Origin: Nibricoccus aquaticus | Lineage (GTDB): Bacteria; Verrucomicrobiota; Verrucomicrobiia; Opitutales; Opitutaceae | NCBI RefSeq assembly: GCF_002310495.1 | Contig: NZ_CP023344.1 | Location: 2,807,501 to 2,871,500 of the forward strand | Length of the DNA stretch: 64,000 nucleotides | Direction of reading: 5' to 3' | In this document: piece after piece, positions 1 through 9,341 of the stretch | Position numbering within the stretch: position 1 is the stretch's first letter | Layout of the letters: each line of letters opens with the position of its first letter | Made by a program: the position numbers and the translations under genes | Notes under the pieces: generated by a model | The model's input: the letters and a program-made list of their open reading frames with translations, nothing else | What the model was told of the DNA's origin: nothing | The model's database searches: none

Positions 1-252
1 GGAGATCGAGCCATCGACGTGGATGTTGACCTCGATCTTCGAGCAATGGCCCGCGAGATGTTCGTCGACGGAGTTGTCGAGGACCTCGGAAACGCAGTGG
101 TGGAGGGCGCGTTCGTCGGTGCCGCCGATGTACATGCCGGGCTTTTTGCGGACGGCCTCGAGGCCCTTGAGCTGACTCAATTGGGAGGCGTCGTAGGTGT
201 GGGTGATGGCCGGATTCTGAGCGGGGCTTTGCGGGTCGGTCTGGTCGGACAT
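1..252 (-). CDS. gyrB: DNA gyrase subunit B, N-terminal part (gene runs off the window)
   Basis: Only the first 84 codons are in the window. They start at the ATG whose complement lies at 250-252 and continue past base 1. The peptide shows the type IIA topoisomerase B-subunit start: an [12 protein letters not shown] segment followed by VLDNSVDEH, the GHKL ATPase motif whose Asn binds Mg-ATP. GyrB is the ATPase and TOPRIM subunit that with GyrA introduces negative supercoils. A separate ParE-like gene lies at 43208-45055, so this copy is best read as gyrase proper rather than topoisomerase IV. The short N-terminal extension (about 20 residues, polar) is ordinary. The gene's promoter should lie in 253-390. 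Confidence 0.93.
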   Translation of the reverse strand, partial: MSDQTDPQSPAQNPAITHTYDASQLSQLKGLEAVRKKPGMYIGGTDERALHHCVSEVLDNSVDEHLAGHCSKIEVNIHVDGSIS

Positions 253-390
253 GTATAGGTAGGAACGTTGTCTAAATTAAAGGGGAAATTGCATCGAAAA
301 TTGGAGGATGCAGCAATGGGTTTTTTGTGGGCAAACGGCTTATTTTTTGGGCGCGTCTGGCAGGCGCGCGAAAAGCCGGTTTTACGAGGG

Positions 391-428
391 AAAAAGAATC
401 GGCCGGCCCCTTGGAGAGAGGCCGGCCG
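391..428 (-). terminator. Intrinsic terminator of the 531-2279 gene
   Basis: A 9-bp GC stem (400-408 with 420-428, cggccggcc/ggccggccg) is followed on the minus strand by an A/T tract, which reads as a T-rich run in the transcript of the gene ending at 531. The rest of 253-530 holds no supported gene and presumably carries the gyrB promoter. Confidence 0.7.
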
Positions 429-530
429 GAGAATGACGGGGAGGGTGGCAGGCGGGCTGTTTCCGGAGCTGGGCGCGGAGCTTGGGATTTTCGTCCAAGT
501 TTGTTTTCCCGGAAGCGGGCCAGCGGTCGG

Positions 531-2279
531 CTACTTTGGCATAAAAAAGCCGTCGGCAATGAGCACGAGCTGGCGGTTGCCGTCGTTGAGCAGTGCGCCG
601 TTGATCCACGTGATCGTTTTTGGAAATCCGGGAGTGACGACGTTTTTGTCCCCCTCCTGAACCCGTCGCGTCCCCATATAAGTATGGGTCATCATCCAGT
701 GTTCCTGACAGCCGAACTGGATCACCAGCTCCACCTTTTGAATCCGCCATGCGTCGAGGAAGAAGTTCGGGGTGTAGTTGATTTCCACCCGCACTCCGTG
801 TTGCTGGAAGGTCTCGATCGTGACGGTGCTGCCGTCGGCGTAACTGGTCTTGGGGCCCGGGGTGAGGAAGGCGTATTCGTACACGGAGTTGGCGGCCAGC
901 TCCTGGTTTTTCACCACGGCTTCCGGTCCCAGTTTGGTCAGCTTGAGCGGATTCAAATCCTTAACCCCGGCGGGAATCGGGTCGTTGAGGCCGCCGTTGC
1001 GGTAGAAAGTCATTTTAACCTCGGAGGGCGCTTCCTTGCTATCGATGCCGGTGTAGATTCGCAGGAGCGCACCCGTGATCACGGTGGGGCTGGTGCGGGC
1101 AAGGACCGGCACGTCATCCTCGATTTTCGCGGGATCGCCGGATTCATCCGTGGTGCCAGATGAGGGTTTCGGCGCCGGGGTGGCGGGCGCGATTGGGACT
1201 ACGGGGGAGAGTTCTTTGCCGGTTACCAGCGGTGAGCCGGTGGCCGGTGGACGGCTGATCGGTGGCAAACCGCCCACCACTGCCGGGGTCTTCGCGGACG
1301 GCGGCAGTTCGATCGAGGGCGCGGTCTTGGCGGCGGTTCCGGCCGGCTGGGCTTGCGCGGCCAATCCTGTGGCCGCGAAGAGTGTTTGAAATGCGGGAGC
1401 GAGTTCGCTCTCGGCCAGTTTCTCGAACGTGAAGCCGACATAGATCATGCGGCCCTTGCCGTAGGGGAAGGCGGTGGCCACGGGCACGGGCGCATATCCG
1501 GGTTTGGGGGTTGTGAGCTGGGTGGTGTAGACGACGGCGGCACCATCGGGGTTGACCACGCTGAATTGCGATTCGACGCCGGAGCCGCCCTCGACGTGGA
1601 ACTCCGTACCTGTCGCGGAGACGACCGTGCCGGGGTTGAACCGCTGGGCCAGTCCGTTCGCGCCGCGCACGCCCATCACCTCGGAAAGGAACGGCCAGCT
1701 CGATTCGTCCCAGGTGCTGTAGGTGTCGAGCACCTTGCTCACATAGCCGGGTGAAATGAGCACGACGGTACCGCCTTTTTGCTCCAGGTAGCTGCGGACC
1801 GTTTTCTCGTCGTTCACGCCGAGGACGGCGGAGTTGTCCGCATTCCCGCCGTAGGAAGCGCCGGTGTACCAGATGACCAGTGAGAAGGGCAGCAGCCGCG
1901 CCAGCTCGGGGCCCTGTGCATACGAGCGGACGTGTTCAATCTCGACGGCGGCCGTGTCTTTGCCGACGAGTGACGTCGCCAGCCGGCGGAAGATGACGTC
2001 GGAGGCCGACTCGCGCTCGTCGCCGGGCGTGAAATTATTTTCCGACATATCGTCGTCGACCAGCAAGACTCGGAGTGGCCCCGCCGCTGCTGGAGGCGGC
2101 AAACTGGCGAGAGCGGGCGAGGGTTTGCGCGCGGTTTTAGGCGCGGATGTTTTGACGTTGGCGGAAGGAGCGGCTGCGCCGAAAACGGCGACCGGCAGGA
2201 TAACGAGTAAGAACCCAAGCGGAATAATCGCCGCGAACGGCCGACGAACGGGTTGAGGCCCGAAGTTGGGAAGCGTCAT
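531..2279 (-). CDS. Secreted or anchored protein with a ThuA/GATase1-like domain, unknown function
   Basis: A 582-residue protein from the ATG at 2279. An upstream in-frame start at 2342 would add 21 residues unlike a signal sequence, so I chose the internal ATG, which puts a hydrophobic segment at about residues 15-34. Residues about 70-300 begin with LRVLLVDDDMSENN and contain LVIWYTGASYGG. This is the layout of the flavodoxin/class I glutamine-amidotransferase-like domain seen in ThuA-type proteins, but I see no Cys-His-Glu triad. A Pro/Ala/Ser-rich linker (about 300-380) separates a C-terminal domain rich in beta strands. The gene is monocistronic, with its own terminator. No specific function can be assigned. 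Confidence 0.75.
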   Translation of the reverse strand: MTLPNFGPQPVRRPFAAIIPLGFLLVILPVAVFGAAAPSANVKTSAPKTARKPSPALASLPPPAAAGPLRVLLVDDDMSENNFTPGDERESASDVIFRRLATSLVGKDTAAVEIEHVRSYAQGPELARLLPFSLVIWYTGASYGGNADNSAVLGVNDEKTVRSYLEQKGGTVVLISPGYVSKVLDTYSTWDESSWPFLSEVMGVRGANGLAQRFNPGTVVSATGTEFHVEGGSGVESQFSVVNPDGAAVVYTTQLTTPKPGYAPVPVATAFPYGKGRMIYVGFTFEKLAESELAPAFQTLFAATGLAAQAQPAGTAAKTAPSIELPPSAKTPAVVGGLPPISRPPATGSPLVTGKELSPVVPIAPATPAPKPSSGTTDESGDPAKIEDDVPVLARTSPTVITGALLRIYTGIDSKEAPSEVKMTFYRNGGLNDPIPAGVKDLNPLKLTKLGPEAVVKNQELAANSVYEYAFLTPGPKTSYADGSTVTIETFQQHGVRVEINYTPNFFLDAWRIQKVELVIQFGCQEHWMMTHTYMGTRRVQEGDKNVVTPGFPKTITWINGALLNDGNRQLVLIADGFFMPK

Positions 2280-2364
2280 GACGGGTAGCTTGAGAGGCGG
2301 CGCGTAATGCGCGCAAGCGCTCGATCGCCACACGCCGCCCAAATCGAGCGGGATGCCCGGCGTG

Positions 2365-5300
2365 CTACCTGCGGAGCGGGGCGCGGGGTTTGAAGTTGTC
2401 GCTCAGGGTCTTCTTCGCGAAGGCGGTCCAGCGGGCGGATTGTTTCGCGTCGGGAGCGATGCCGGGTGCGCCGTCGGTGTAGAGTTTCGCAAGGAATTCG
2501 GCGGCGGCGGGTTCGCCGAGTTCGGCGGCGTAGGTCAGCCAGCGGAGCGCGGCGGTGGGGTCAGGCTGCGCGGCGGGGAGGTCCAAGGCGTAGAGGCCGA
2601 CGTGGTAGGCCGCGAAGGCGTCGCCGTACTCGGCGTCGATCTGGAGTTGTTTTAGCGCGAGCGCGTGAACACGGCGGGCGAGCGTGGGATCGGGCTCGAG
2701 GCCGTTGCGGCCGGTGGCGAGGATCTGGGCGGCGGTGAAGGCGGCTTCGCGGCTGCCGGCGGCGGCGGCTTTGGCGAGCGCGAGCAAGCCTGACGCGGGA
2801 TTCTCTTTGAGGCGCTCATAGGCGTCGTCGTTGAGGGACTGGAATGACTCGCGTTGGGCGTCGGTGATTCGGGCGGCTTTGGCGATGTTTTGGTCGGCTG
2901 CGGCGAGAATGGTTTCCAGCTCGGCACGCACAGGAGCCAGTGGCGCGGAGTCTGCGGGTGTTCGTCGGGGCGAGGCGGGGAGGTGCTCCAGGTTTTCGAT
3001 GGCTTCGACGAAAACGGACCAGTGGCGGGCGGCGGTTTTATCGACAGGTGCGGTGAGGGCGCGGTCGCGGAGAGCGGTGGCAGCGGTGAGTTCGCCGAGT
3101 TCGGCGGCGTAGCGGAGCCAGGTGAGGCTGGCGGCGTGATCGGGGGCGACGCCTCGACCGTCGCGGTAGCTGTTCGCGATTTGTTCGGCGGCGGCGGAAT
3201 CGCCGACCTCGGCGTCGGCCATAGTCATCTTGAATGCGACCGCGGTCAGCTGGTCGGCGAGGGCCGCGGAGCGCGGGAGATCGCCGCTGCCTTGGCGGAT
3301 GTGGCTGGCGAGCATTTCGAGGGCGCTGCGTTCGCCGTAGCCGGCGGCTTTGATGAAAAGCTGGAGCGCGCCGAGGCCATCGGATGCGACAAGCTCTTCG
3401 GCGGCAGCCCGGTCGCGGGAGGCTCGGTCGAGGAGTTCGGTGTGGCGGGGGTCTTGTTGGTTGATGCCCGGCCATTCGGAAAGCGTGGCGATGACGGCAT
3501 CGAGCTGGGGTTGAACGGCGCGGATGAGTTCGTCGTCGAGGAGGCGCTGCTGGCGGTCCATCTCCCACTGCAGGGCGGGATAAAACCAGGCGAAGGCGCG
3601 GGAGGTGTCTTCAGAACTCAGGGTGTGGCTGAGTGATTCCCACTCAGCAGAAAATTCCGGCGTGGCCCAGTCCGCGAGGCTGGCGTCGAGTTCGGCGATC
3701 AACGCGGGGGATAGATTCCACGAAGGCGGGCGGTCGGCTTCGCGTGACAGGGAATTTTCGATACGTTGCGCGGTCTTCAGCCGGGCGGCCAGGACGCTGC
3801 CAGCGGCGACGGCGTCGGTGAGTGCGGGCTCGAAGTCTTCGCCGCGCAGGCGGACTTCGACGAGGCGGGCGGTGAGGGCGCGGGGGATTTTGGCGGCAAC
3901 GTCGCGGGCACGTCGGGCGGCGCTGAGTTGTTTTAGTTTTTCGATGGATGGTGAGGCGTTCGGCAGCTCGGCGGCGATCATGACGGGAGCGAAGGCGTCG
4001 CCGAGGCGCATGGCTTCGAGGAGTCGTTGGCGGCGGACTGCGGTGGGCGTGCCGGCAGCGAAGGCTTCGTTGTAGAGCGCGGCGGCTTTGGTGAGGTCGA
4101 AGGACGCGTCGTTGACCGCGAACGTGCTGGGGAAAATCGGGTTTCCGGCAGCGAAGAGGACGAGATCGTTCCGCGCGTCCGCCCACTGCTCGCTGGCTTT
4201 GATGGAGGCGAGGAGAGCGGGCACGGCGTCGGGTTTCGGAGCGTTGGCGTCGCGTCGGGCACGGGCGGCAAGGGCGCGGACGTGTGCGGCGTTTTTCGCG
4301 GCCTCGGCCTCGCTGCGGAGTTGGGAGATGGTCTTGGGGCTGTCGGCGTCGACGAAGGCGAGTGCCACGAGGCGGGCGTGTTCGCGCGCGGCGTTTTGGT
4401 AGAGGGCAACCTCGTCGAGCAAAGGCGGCGTCCAACGGCGGGGCGATGCGGCTTGGAGAGCCAGGCCCTCGATGGCGAGGCGAGCGCGGGCGCCGAGGAG
4501 GTCGTCGCGGGAGGACCAGCGCGTGAGCGCGGCGAGAGTGCGGGCGGCGTCGGGTTCGTCATCCCACGAGAGTCGGAACGCGCCGAGTTCATCGATGCCG
4601 AGCAGGTGAAAGCGGTGGAGCGCGGCGAGGCCGGCCACGCCGTCGATGCCGGCCTGGCCGGCTTTTTCGAGGATGTGGTCGAAGGCGGAGTAGTTAAAGT
4701 TCTGAGCGGGCGTGAGCGGGACGGCGCGATTCGCGATCGCCTCGACGTAGAGCGTCATCGCCTCGGTGCGCAGCGGTTCGGAGACGTAGGGAAGCAGGTC
4801 ATCGAAGTTTTCGAACTCCTCCATCGGCAGCTCGCGGATGAGGGTGGGGATGTGGGCGCGTTGTTTTTCGACGATCGAAAGGGAGATCGGGCTGACGTAT
4901 TTGAGAATCGGATCGTGAGCGGCCGGGCTCATGTTCACGAAACCCGCAAAATAGACGCGGGCCCAGAAAGCGCCGCGGGTGATGAGTCGGAGCGCGAGCT
5001 TTTGGTCGGCGGGCGAATCGGAGTTGTTGAGGAACCGGGCGAAGTACCATTTCGCGAGGTCGGTTTTCGAAGCGGCGGCCTCCAGGTCCTGGCGGGCGGC
5101 GACGACATCCACCTCGAAGCCGGCGGCTTTGACGGCGTCGGGCTGGGTGAGCTGGAGGTAGGCGAAGAGAGCGCGGGTCTCGGGATGGCGCTGGCCGGCC
5201 TTTTTCGCGGCGGGGCCGTTGGGGTCGAGCAGCCGGAGGGCACCCGGAATATTTTGAGGCGTACCCACGCCCTCCATCAGGAGCATGGCGGCTTGGTTGG

Positions 5301-5886
5301 CGGCCCATTCGTTCTGGGTCTCGTTGTGATGGCGGAGAAACCAGAGGAGGGACTCGGTCGGAGACGAGAAAATGGGCGGCGACACTTCCGCCGCGTAGCC
5401 GTTGTGGGAGGCGCGGACGCGGGCCCAGTTGGCGGCTTCCCGGCGGGCGATTTCCGCGGCTTCACGTTCGCGCTGGGCGCGGCGGGCGGCGGCGGCGGCA
5501 TCGCGCTGGCGGCGTTCTTCGCGGGCGGCGGCGGCTTGCTCGCGGTCGATGCGGTCGAAGTATTGCTGGCGGGTTTCGTTGGGATGATCGCGGCGCCACT
5601 CGGCATCGAGGCGGGCTTGTTCGGCGCGGGCGGAGGCTTCGCGTTCGCGGCGGGAGCGGATCTCTTGTTCCCACGGGGAAGGGCCGCTGGGCGGACCGGA
5701 GCGCGTGGGGGAGTTGCGTTGTTTGCGCAGGGAATCGATGAGCTGGTCGGTGTCGCGCTCGAGGCGTCGCTGGAGTTCGCGCGGCGACATGCTGTCGTAG
5801 CGTTGGGCGAAAAGCGGGAGGGCTAGCAACGCGGCGGTGAGAATGAGGCGGGGGTAAAGTGCGCGGCGGGGCGACGGGAGACGCAT
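2365..5886 (-). CDS. Large secreted Sel1-repeat protein, unknown function
   Basis: A 1173-residue protein with an N-terminal signal peptide (LILTAALLALPLFA, probable cleavage near residue 28). Residues about 30-170 are highly charged, rich in Arg, Glu and Ala, and probably coiled coil. The long middle is Ala/Leu-rich helical sequence of the alpha-solenoid kind. Near the C-terminus two Sel1-like units are visible: one around AAEQIANSYRDGRGV...LRYAAELGE and one around ALRWLTYAAELGEPAAAEFL. Sel1 repeats are protein-protein interaction modules, so a periplasmic scaffold role is plausible, but this is inference. It lies 85 bp upstream of the 531-2279 gene on the same strand, and the two may be co-transcribed. 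Confidence 0.8.
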   Translation of the reverse strand: MRLPSPRRALYPRLILTAALLALPLFAQRYDSMSPRELQRRLERDTDQLIDSLRKQRNSPTRSGPPSGPSPWEQEIRSRREREASARAEQARLDAEWRRDHPNETRQQYFDRIDREQAAAAREERRQRDAAAAARRAQREREAAEIARREAANWARVRASHNGYAAEVSPPIFSSPTESLLWFLRHHNETQNEWAANQAAMLLMEGVGTPQNIPGALRLLDPNGPAAKKAGQRHPETRALFAYLQLTQPDAVKAAGFEVDVVAARQDLEAAASKTDLAKWYFARFLNNSDSPADQKLALRLITRGAFWARVYFAGFVNMSPAAHDPILKYVSPISLSIVEKQRAHIPTLIRELPMEEFENFDDLLPYVSEPLRTEAMTLYVEAIANRAVPLTPAQNFNYSAFDHILEKAGQAGIDGVAGLAALHRFHLLGIDELGAFRLSWDDEPDAARTLAALTRWSSRDDLLGARARLAIEGLALQAASPRRWTPPLLDEVALYQNAAREHARLVALAFVDADSPKTISQLRSEAEAAKNAAHVRALAARARRDANAPKPDAVPALLASIKASEQWADARNDLVLFAAGNPIFPSTFAVNDASFDLTKAAALYNEAFAAGTPTAVRRQRLLEAMRLGDAFAPVMIAAELPNASPSIEKLKQLSAARRARDVAAKIPRALTARLVEVRLRGEDFEPALTDAVAAGSVLAARLKTAQRIENSLSREADRPPSWNLSPALIAELDASLADWATPEFSAEWESLSHTLSSEDTSRAFAWFYPALQWEMDRQQRLLDDELIRAVQPQLDAVIATLSEWPGINQQDPRHTELLDRASRDRAAAEELVASDGLGALQLFIKAAGYGERSALEMLASHIRQGSGDLPRSAALADQLTAVAFKMTMADAEVGDSAAAEQIANSYRDGRGVAPDHAASLTWLRYAAELGELTAATALRDRALTAPVDKTAARHWSVFVEAIENLEHLPASPRRTPADSAPLAPVRAELETILAAADQNIAKAARITDAQRESFQSLNDDAYERLKENPASGLLALAKAAAAGSREAAFTAAQILATGRNGLEPDPTLARRVHALALKQLQIDAEYGDAFAAYHVGLYALDLPAAQPDPTAALRWLTYAAELGEPAAAEFLAKLYTDGAPGIAPDAKQSARWTAFAKKTLSDNFKPRAPLRR

Positions 5887-6241
5887 TGGCCGACGCTGGA
5901 GGTGGGCGACGGGGAGGTGAAGCGCGAAGACGCAAAGACGCTAAGGTCGGAGCGAAGGAAGGATGTGGGCAGATGAGGGCCGGGTGCTTTTTCGTAACGG
6001 CTTCGATTCAGAGCGGCATTACGCTTACCGGGAACGTCGCTGGGAAGTTGTCACGATGTTCGCCTTGGTAAGATATGACGACGCGGTCCGTTATTTCGAC
6101 GTGCTCTTTCATAGAGCGCAGAAAAATTCTTGCGAACTCAGCGGGCGACGGCGGAAGTAAAATTGAATCCGGCCCCGGTCCGCTGTCACGACGGATTTGT
6201 ATCGGTGCTTTGTGTACGTCACCTTCCCCAATGCTCTTATC
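5887..6241. other. 355-bp gene-free stretch between divergent genes
   Basis: The stretch separates the minus-strand Sel1 gene from the plus-strand beta-helix gene and should hold both promoters. It starts with a copy of the dispersed cgcgaagacgcaaagacg repeat (5918-5962). The remaining sequence has a lower GC content. A 65-codon reading frame at 5963-6160 looks non-coding. No operator could be recognised. Confidence 0.5.
5918..5962 (+). repeat. Dispersed intergenic repeat, cgcgaagacgcaaagacg family
   Basis: The core tgaagcgcgaagacgcaaag is followed by acgctaaggtcggagcgaag. Similar copies lie at 11376-11442, 12593-12633, 19598-19640 and 53088-53118. The copy at 11376 matches this one for about 60 bases, through ctaaggtcggagcga and into the following gtggc/gcagatga segment, so the unit is longer than the core. 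Confidence 0.75.
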
Positions 6242-8458
6242 ATGAAAAAAATACTCTCCCTTTCACTGGTGCTTTTGGGATGCGGCATTGGATTCGCGAG
6301 TGATTTTCATGTTTCGCCAAATGGCGATGATCGTAATCCGGGCACGCTTTCCAAGCCACTGCGCACGATTGAGGCCGCTCGTGATGCGGTGCGGACGGAG
6401 TTGAAAAACGCGGACGGAAGTCAGCGTCAGCCGGTCACGGTGTGGCTACACGCTGGCACTTACCCACTGGCGCGTACGTTTGAACTTACGCGAGAAGACA
6501 GTGGTACAGCAAAGGCGCGCGTGACTTATGTGGCCTACGAGCAGGAGGAGGTTCGTCTCTCTGGAGGCGTCACTTTGCCGGCCCAGGCGTTCACGCCGGT
6601 CAATCATAAGGATGCGCTGCGGCGCCTGCCTGCCGAATCTCGTGCGCATGTTTTCCAAGCTAATTTGCGAGCGGTGGGCGTGACTGACTTTGGACAACAC
6701 CGACAGTTTGGACATGGACTTCCGGTAGTGACCGCACCGATGGAATTATTCTGGAATGCTGCGGCACTACCGCTGGCGCGTTATCCCAATGCCGGTGCCA
6801 TTGAGCTCGGTACAATCATCGATCCCGGTTCGATGCCGCGCTCGGGTGATTATAGCAATCGGGGTGGACGTTTTCGTTACACCGATGCCCGCCACGAGCG
6901 TTGGGTGGGAGTCTCTGATGTGTGGCTGCAGGGTTACTTCAACCACGGTTATGCGGACGACAAGATCCGGATCGCGTCCATTGATCTCGCACTGAAGGAA
7001 GTGACGCTCGCGACGCCTCACATGTATTCCCTGGCGACCGGGAATAACTTCAACCAGTACGTGGCGCTCAATCTTTTGGAGGAGCTTGATCAGCCTGGCG
7101 AGTGGTACGTCGATACCGAGTCCGGGCTGCTTTTCATCTGGCCACCCGATGATCTCGCGAAAGCGCGGGTAACGGTCTCCCTGCTCAATCAGCCGCTCGT
7201 TGCGCTCGATGACGTATCGTTTTGTACGCTGCGGGGGTTGATCATCGAGCACGGCCGTGGGTTGGGTGTTTCCGTCGAAGGAGGAGAAAGCAATGAGCTC
7301 ACCGATTGCGTTGTGCGTAATGTCGGCACGGTGGGCGTGATGTTGGGTCAGGGTGCGCGCCAGACGTTTCCCCACATCACGGCGGATGGCTATGAAGGCG
7401 TGCCGTCATCCCGGGAGGTGGGGAGTTTTCATTCCCACATTTATCTCAATACCGTGTGGGAGCGAAACGCGGGGAGAAATCATGTCATCGCCGGCTGCGA
7501 AATTTATAACACGGGCTCGGGTGGGATTATCCTCGGTGGCGGCAGCAAGAAAACCCTCACACCTGGCAACAATGTTGTGACGGACTGCCGTATCCACGAT
7601 TTCAATCGCCGCAACAAAATGAGCGCCTCAGGTGTGATTGTGGATGGTTGCGGCAATCGGGTCGTGCATAACGAAATCTTTAACGCGGATCTGCAGGGGA
7701 TCTATGTCCGCGGCAACGAGCATGTCTTTGAGTTTAATCACATCCATCACGTTGCTCAAAATTCCAACGATGCCTCTGCGTGGTATCTTGGTCGCGATCC
7801 CTCTGACCGGGGGAATGTCGTGCGTTGGAATTTTTTCCACGATGTCGGCCGGCCCGATCGCAAGTGGACGATGGGGGTTTATTGCGACGATGCCACGGCG
7901 GACGTTCTCGTTGAAGGTAATGTCTTCTATCGAGCGGCTTCGTTCGGCAGCGTGTACACCAACGGCGGCCAGGATATCGTCGTCCGCAACAACCTCTTCA
8001 TCGAAGGCTACGGTCCGGCATATCAGCTGAAATCCATGTGGTACGATTTCGCGCTTGAGAGCATCCCGTACTATTTCGGCGAGAAAGGACTGTATACTCG
8101 CCGCCTCACGCGCGATGTGGACATCAAGCAGCCGCCGTACAGCGACCGGTATCCGCTGCTTAAAAACTGGCTCGATCTGATGCCGGATGGGAAAACTTAC
8201 TACGGCATGCGCCCGGCGCGAAACGTGTTCGATCGGAATGTTCTCGTGAAGTATGAGGAGACTTTCCGCATGGTGGGAAAATATGCGGCAACGGAGTTCG
8301 GGGATAATTTTATCACCCAAAAGGACCCTGGATTCGTGGACGCGGCGAAGTTGAATTTCAGATTGAAAGACGACTCGGTGGTTTATCAGGCATTGCCTGG
8401 GTTCAAGCGGATCCCGTTCGAAAAAATCGGTCCCAGGCCACGAGCGGAACGTGACTGA
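6242..8458 (+). CDS. Secreted right-handed parallel beta-helix enzyme (probable carbohydrate-active)
   Basis: A 738-residue protein. I chose the ATG at 6242 because it begins a clear signal peptide (MKKILSLSLVLLGCGIGFAS); an upstream in-frame start at 6197 adds an unlikely leader. Directly after cleavage comes DFHVSPNGDDRNPGTLSKPL, the typical start of parallel beta-helix polysaccharide-active proteins (pectate-lyase and GH120-like folds). A beta-sandwich insertion follows, and residues about 340-620 show repeated short strands with N and G turns (CEIYNTGSGGIILGGG, EFNHIHHVAQNSNDA). A role in plant or algal polysaccharide breakdown is inferred; I cannot name the substrate or catalytic residues. 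The base composition is less GC-rich than that of the neighbours, a possible sign of separate acquisition. Confidence 0.8.
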   Translation: MKKILSLSLVLLGCGIGFASDFHVSPNGDDRNPGTLSKPLRTIEAARDAVRTELKNADGSQRQPVTVWLHAGTYPLARTFELTREDSGTAKARVTYVAYEQEEVRLSGGVTLPAQAFTPVNHKDALRRLPAESRAHVFQANLRAVGVTDFGQHRQFGHGLPVVTAPMELFWNAAALPLARYPNAGAIELGTIIDPGSMPRSGDYSNRGGRFRYTDARHERWVGVSDVWLQGYFNHGYADDKIRIASIDLALKEVTLATPHMYSLATGNNFNQYVALNLLEELDQPGEWYVDTESGLLFIWPPDDLAKARVTVSLLNQPLVALDDVSFCTLRGLIIEHGRGLGVSVEGGESNELTDCVVRNVGTVGVMLGQGARQTFPHITADGYEGVPSSREVGSFHSHIYLNTVWERNAGRNHVIAGCEIYNTGSGGIILGGGSKKTLTPGNNVVTDCRIHDFNRRNKMSASGVIVDGCGNRVVHNEIFNADLQGIYVRGNEHVFEFNHIHHVAQNSNDASAWYLGRDPSDRGNVVRWNFFHDVGRPDRKWTMGVYCDDATADVLVEGNVFYRAASFGSVYTNGGQDIVVRNNLFIEGYGPAYQLKSMWYDFALESIPYYFGEKGLYTRRLTRDVDIKQPPYSDRYPLLKNWLDLMPDGKTYYGMRPARNVFDRNVLVKYEETFRMVGKYAATEFGDNFITQKDPGFVDAAKLNFRLKDDSVVYQALPGFKRIPFEKIGPRPRAERD

Positions 8459-8514
8459 TACTCTCGGACGGTGAGAGCTCGGATAACTCTCCAGGCCGAT
8501 TCCTCAGGTGCCAA

Positions 8515-9159
8515 TCAATCGAGGCGGGAGCCGTTGAGGATGGATTCGATGTGGGCGGGAGAGAGGCCGGAGAGGCGGACGGCTTGGGCGTCGATTTTTT
8601 TGGCGCGGTAGCTTTCGGCGATCAGGGCGTCGCGGGCTTCTTCGCGAAGTGCGGGATCGCGGATGAGGTCGGCCCAGGTGGCGGCGGAGTCGAAGGATTG
8701 TTTGGCGATGAGGTGGAGCGCGATGTGGCGGGCGGCGGAGTCGTAGAAGGGAGTGTCGTCGTGTTGGGCGAGCCAGGTGGCGGCGTCGGTCGGGGCAGTG
8801 GCGACCCAGCGGGCGAGGAGTTCGTTAAGAGCGGAAAGTTGCTCGGTGGTTTTGGCTTCTTCGGCGAGGAGGTCGGCGTAGCCCTCGAAGGCGCGTGAGC
8901 GGGTGGCGGTTGAGGTGAGCGTGGAGGGCTGGGAGTTGGGGGGCGGAGATGGTGTGAGTGCGGAAGCGAGAGGCGTCGTTGGGGATTGGAGATGCGTGGG
9001 GCTGGAGATGGGAGTTTCGGAATAGGACTTATAGGTCCTATGGGTCTCATGGGACTTATGGGTGGCGGAAGATGAGGTAGGGCGAGGCCAGAGGTAGATG
9101 TTTGCGGCGAGAGATGCCGCTAGGAGGAGCCAGGGGAGAGTCGTGCGGAGCGCGGGCAT
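8515..9159 (-). CDS. Membrane-anchored protein of unknown function with repeat-derived linker
   Basis: A 214-residue protein. An N-terminal membrane segment (about residues 8-25) is followed by a Ser/Thr/Pro linker (about 26-90) and a soluble alpha-helical domain (about 93-210) with ATWLAQHDD and ATWADLIRDPALREEA, similar in style to HEAT/TPR-like helices. The linker is unusual: its coding DNA consists partly of two dispersed micro-repeats, ggacttataggtcctatggg (9021-9067) and a degenerate gttgag-type repeat (8910-8943). It is the last gene of the minus-strand SPFH/P-type ATPase group, but a 180-bp gap with a palindromic element separates it from the ATPase. No homolog recognised. Confidence 0.65.
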   Translation of the reverse strand: MPALRTTLPWLLLAASLAANIYLWPRPTSSSATHKSHETHRTYKSYSETPISSPTHLQSPTTPLASALTPSPPPNSQPSTLTSTATRSRAFEGYADLLAEEAKTTEQLSALNELLARWVATAPTDAATWLAQHDDTPFYDSAARHIALHLIAKQSFDSAATWADLIRDPALREEARDALIAESYRAKKIDAQAVRLSGLSPAHIESILNGSRLD

Positions 9160-9228
9160 GTGGCGGTGTGCGGATTTTTTAACCGCGGAGAGCGCGGAGG
9201 ACGCAGAGTACGGAAAGAGGCAGTTGAT

Positions 9229-9337
9229 TGAACCACAGAGGCACAGAGGGCACTGAGGTCGGAAATCGGAGTGAGCGGAACGGAGGTAGGTTTTGTTTGA
9301 AGGTTTGGCTCTGTGTTCTCTGTGCCTCTGTGGTTAA
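9229..9337. repeat. Palindromic intergenic element with accacagaggcacagag termini
   Basis: The left end reads ttgaaccacagaggcacaga; the right end is its reverse complement (ctctgtgcctctgtggttaa, ending at 9335). The inverted ends enclose about 60 bp of unrelated sequence. Just outside, 9179-9212 carries a related aaccgcggagagcgcggagg motif. The element abuts the stop codon of the P-type ATPase gene (9342), so its fold could act at the 3' end of that transcript. It resembles a non-coding miniature repeat. Confidence 0.75.
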
Positions 9338-9341
9338 AATC

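Noticed and set aside
4027-5826. Long open frame on the plus strand opposite the Sel1-repeat gene
   Set aside because: It is a Gly/Val/Glu-rich mirror of a G-rich coding strand, with no recognisable motif, while the minus strand has a signal peptide and Sel1 repeats.
5963-6160. 65-codon frame in the gap before the beta-helix gene
   Set aside because: It begins inside the dispersed repeat, has no ribosome-binding site or motif, and its codon use does not match neighbours.
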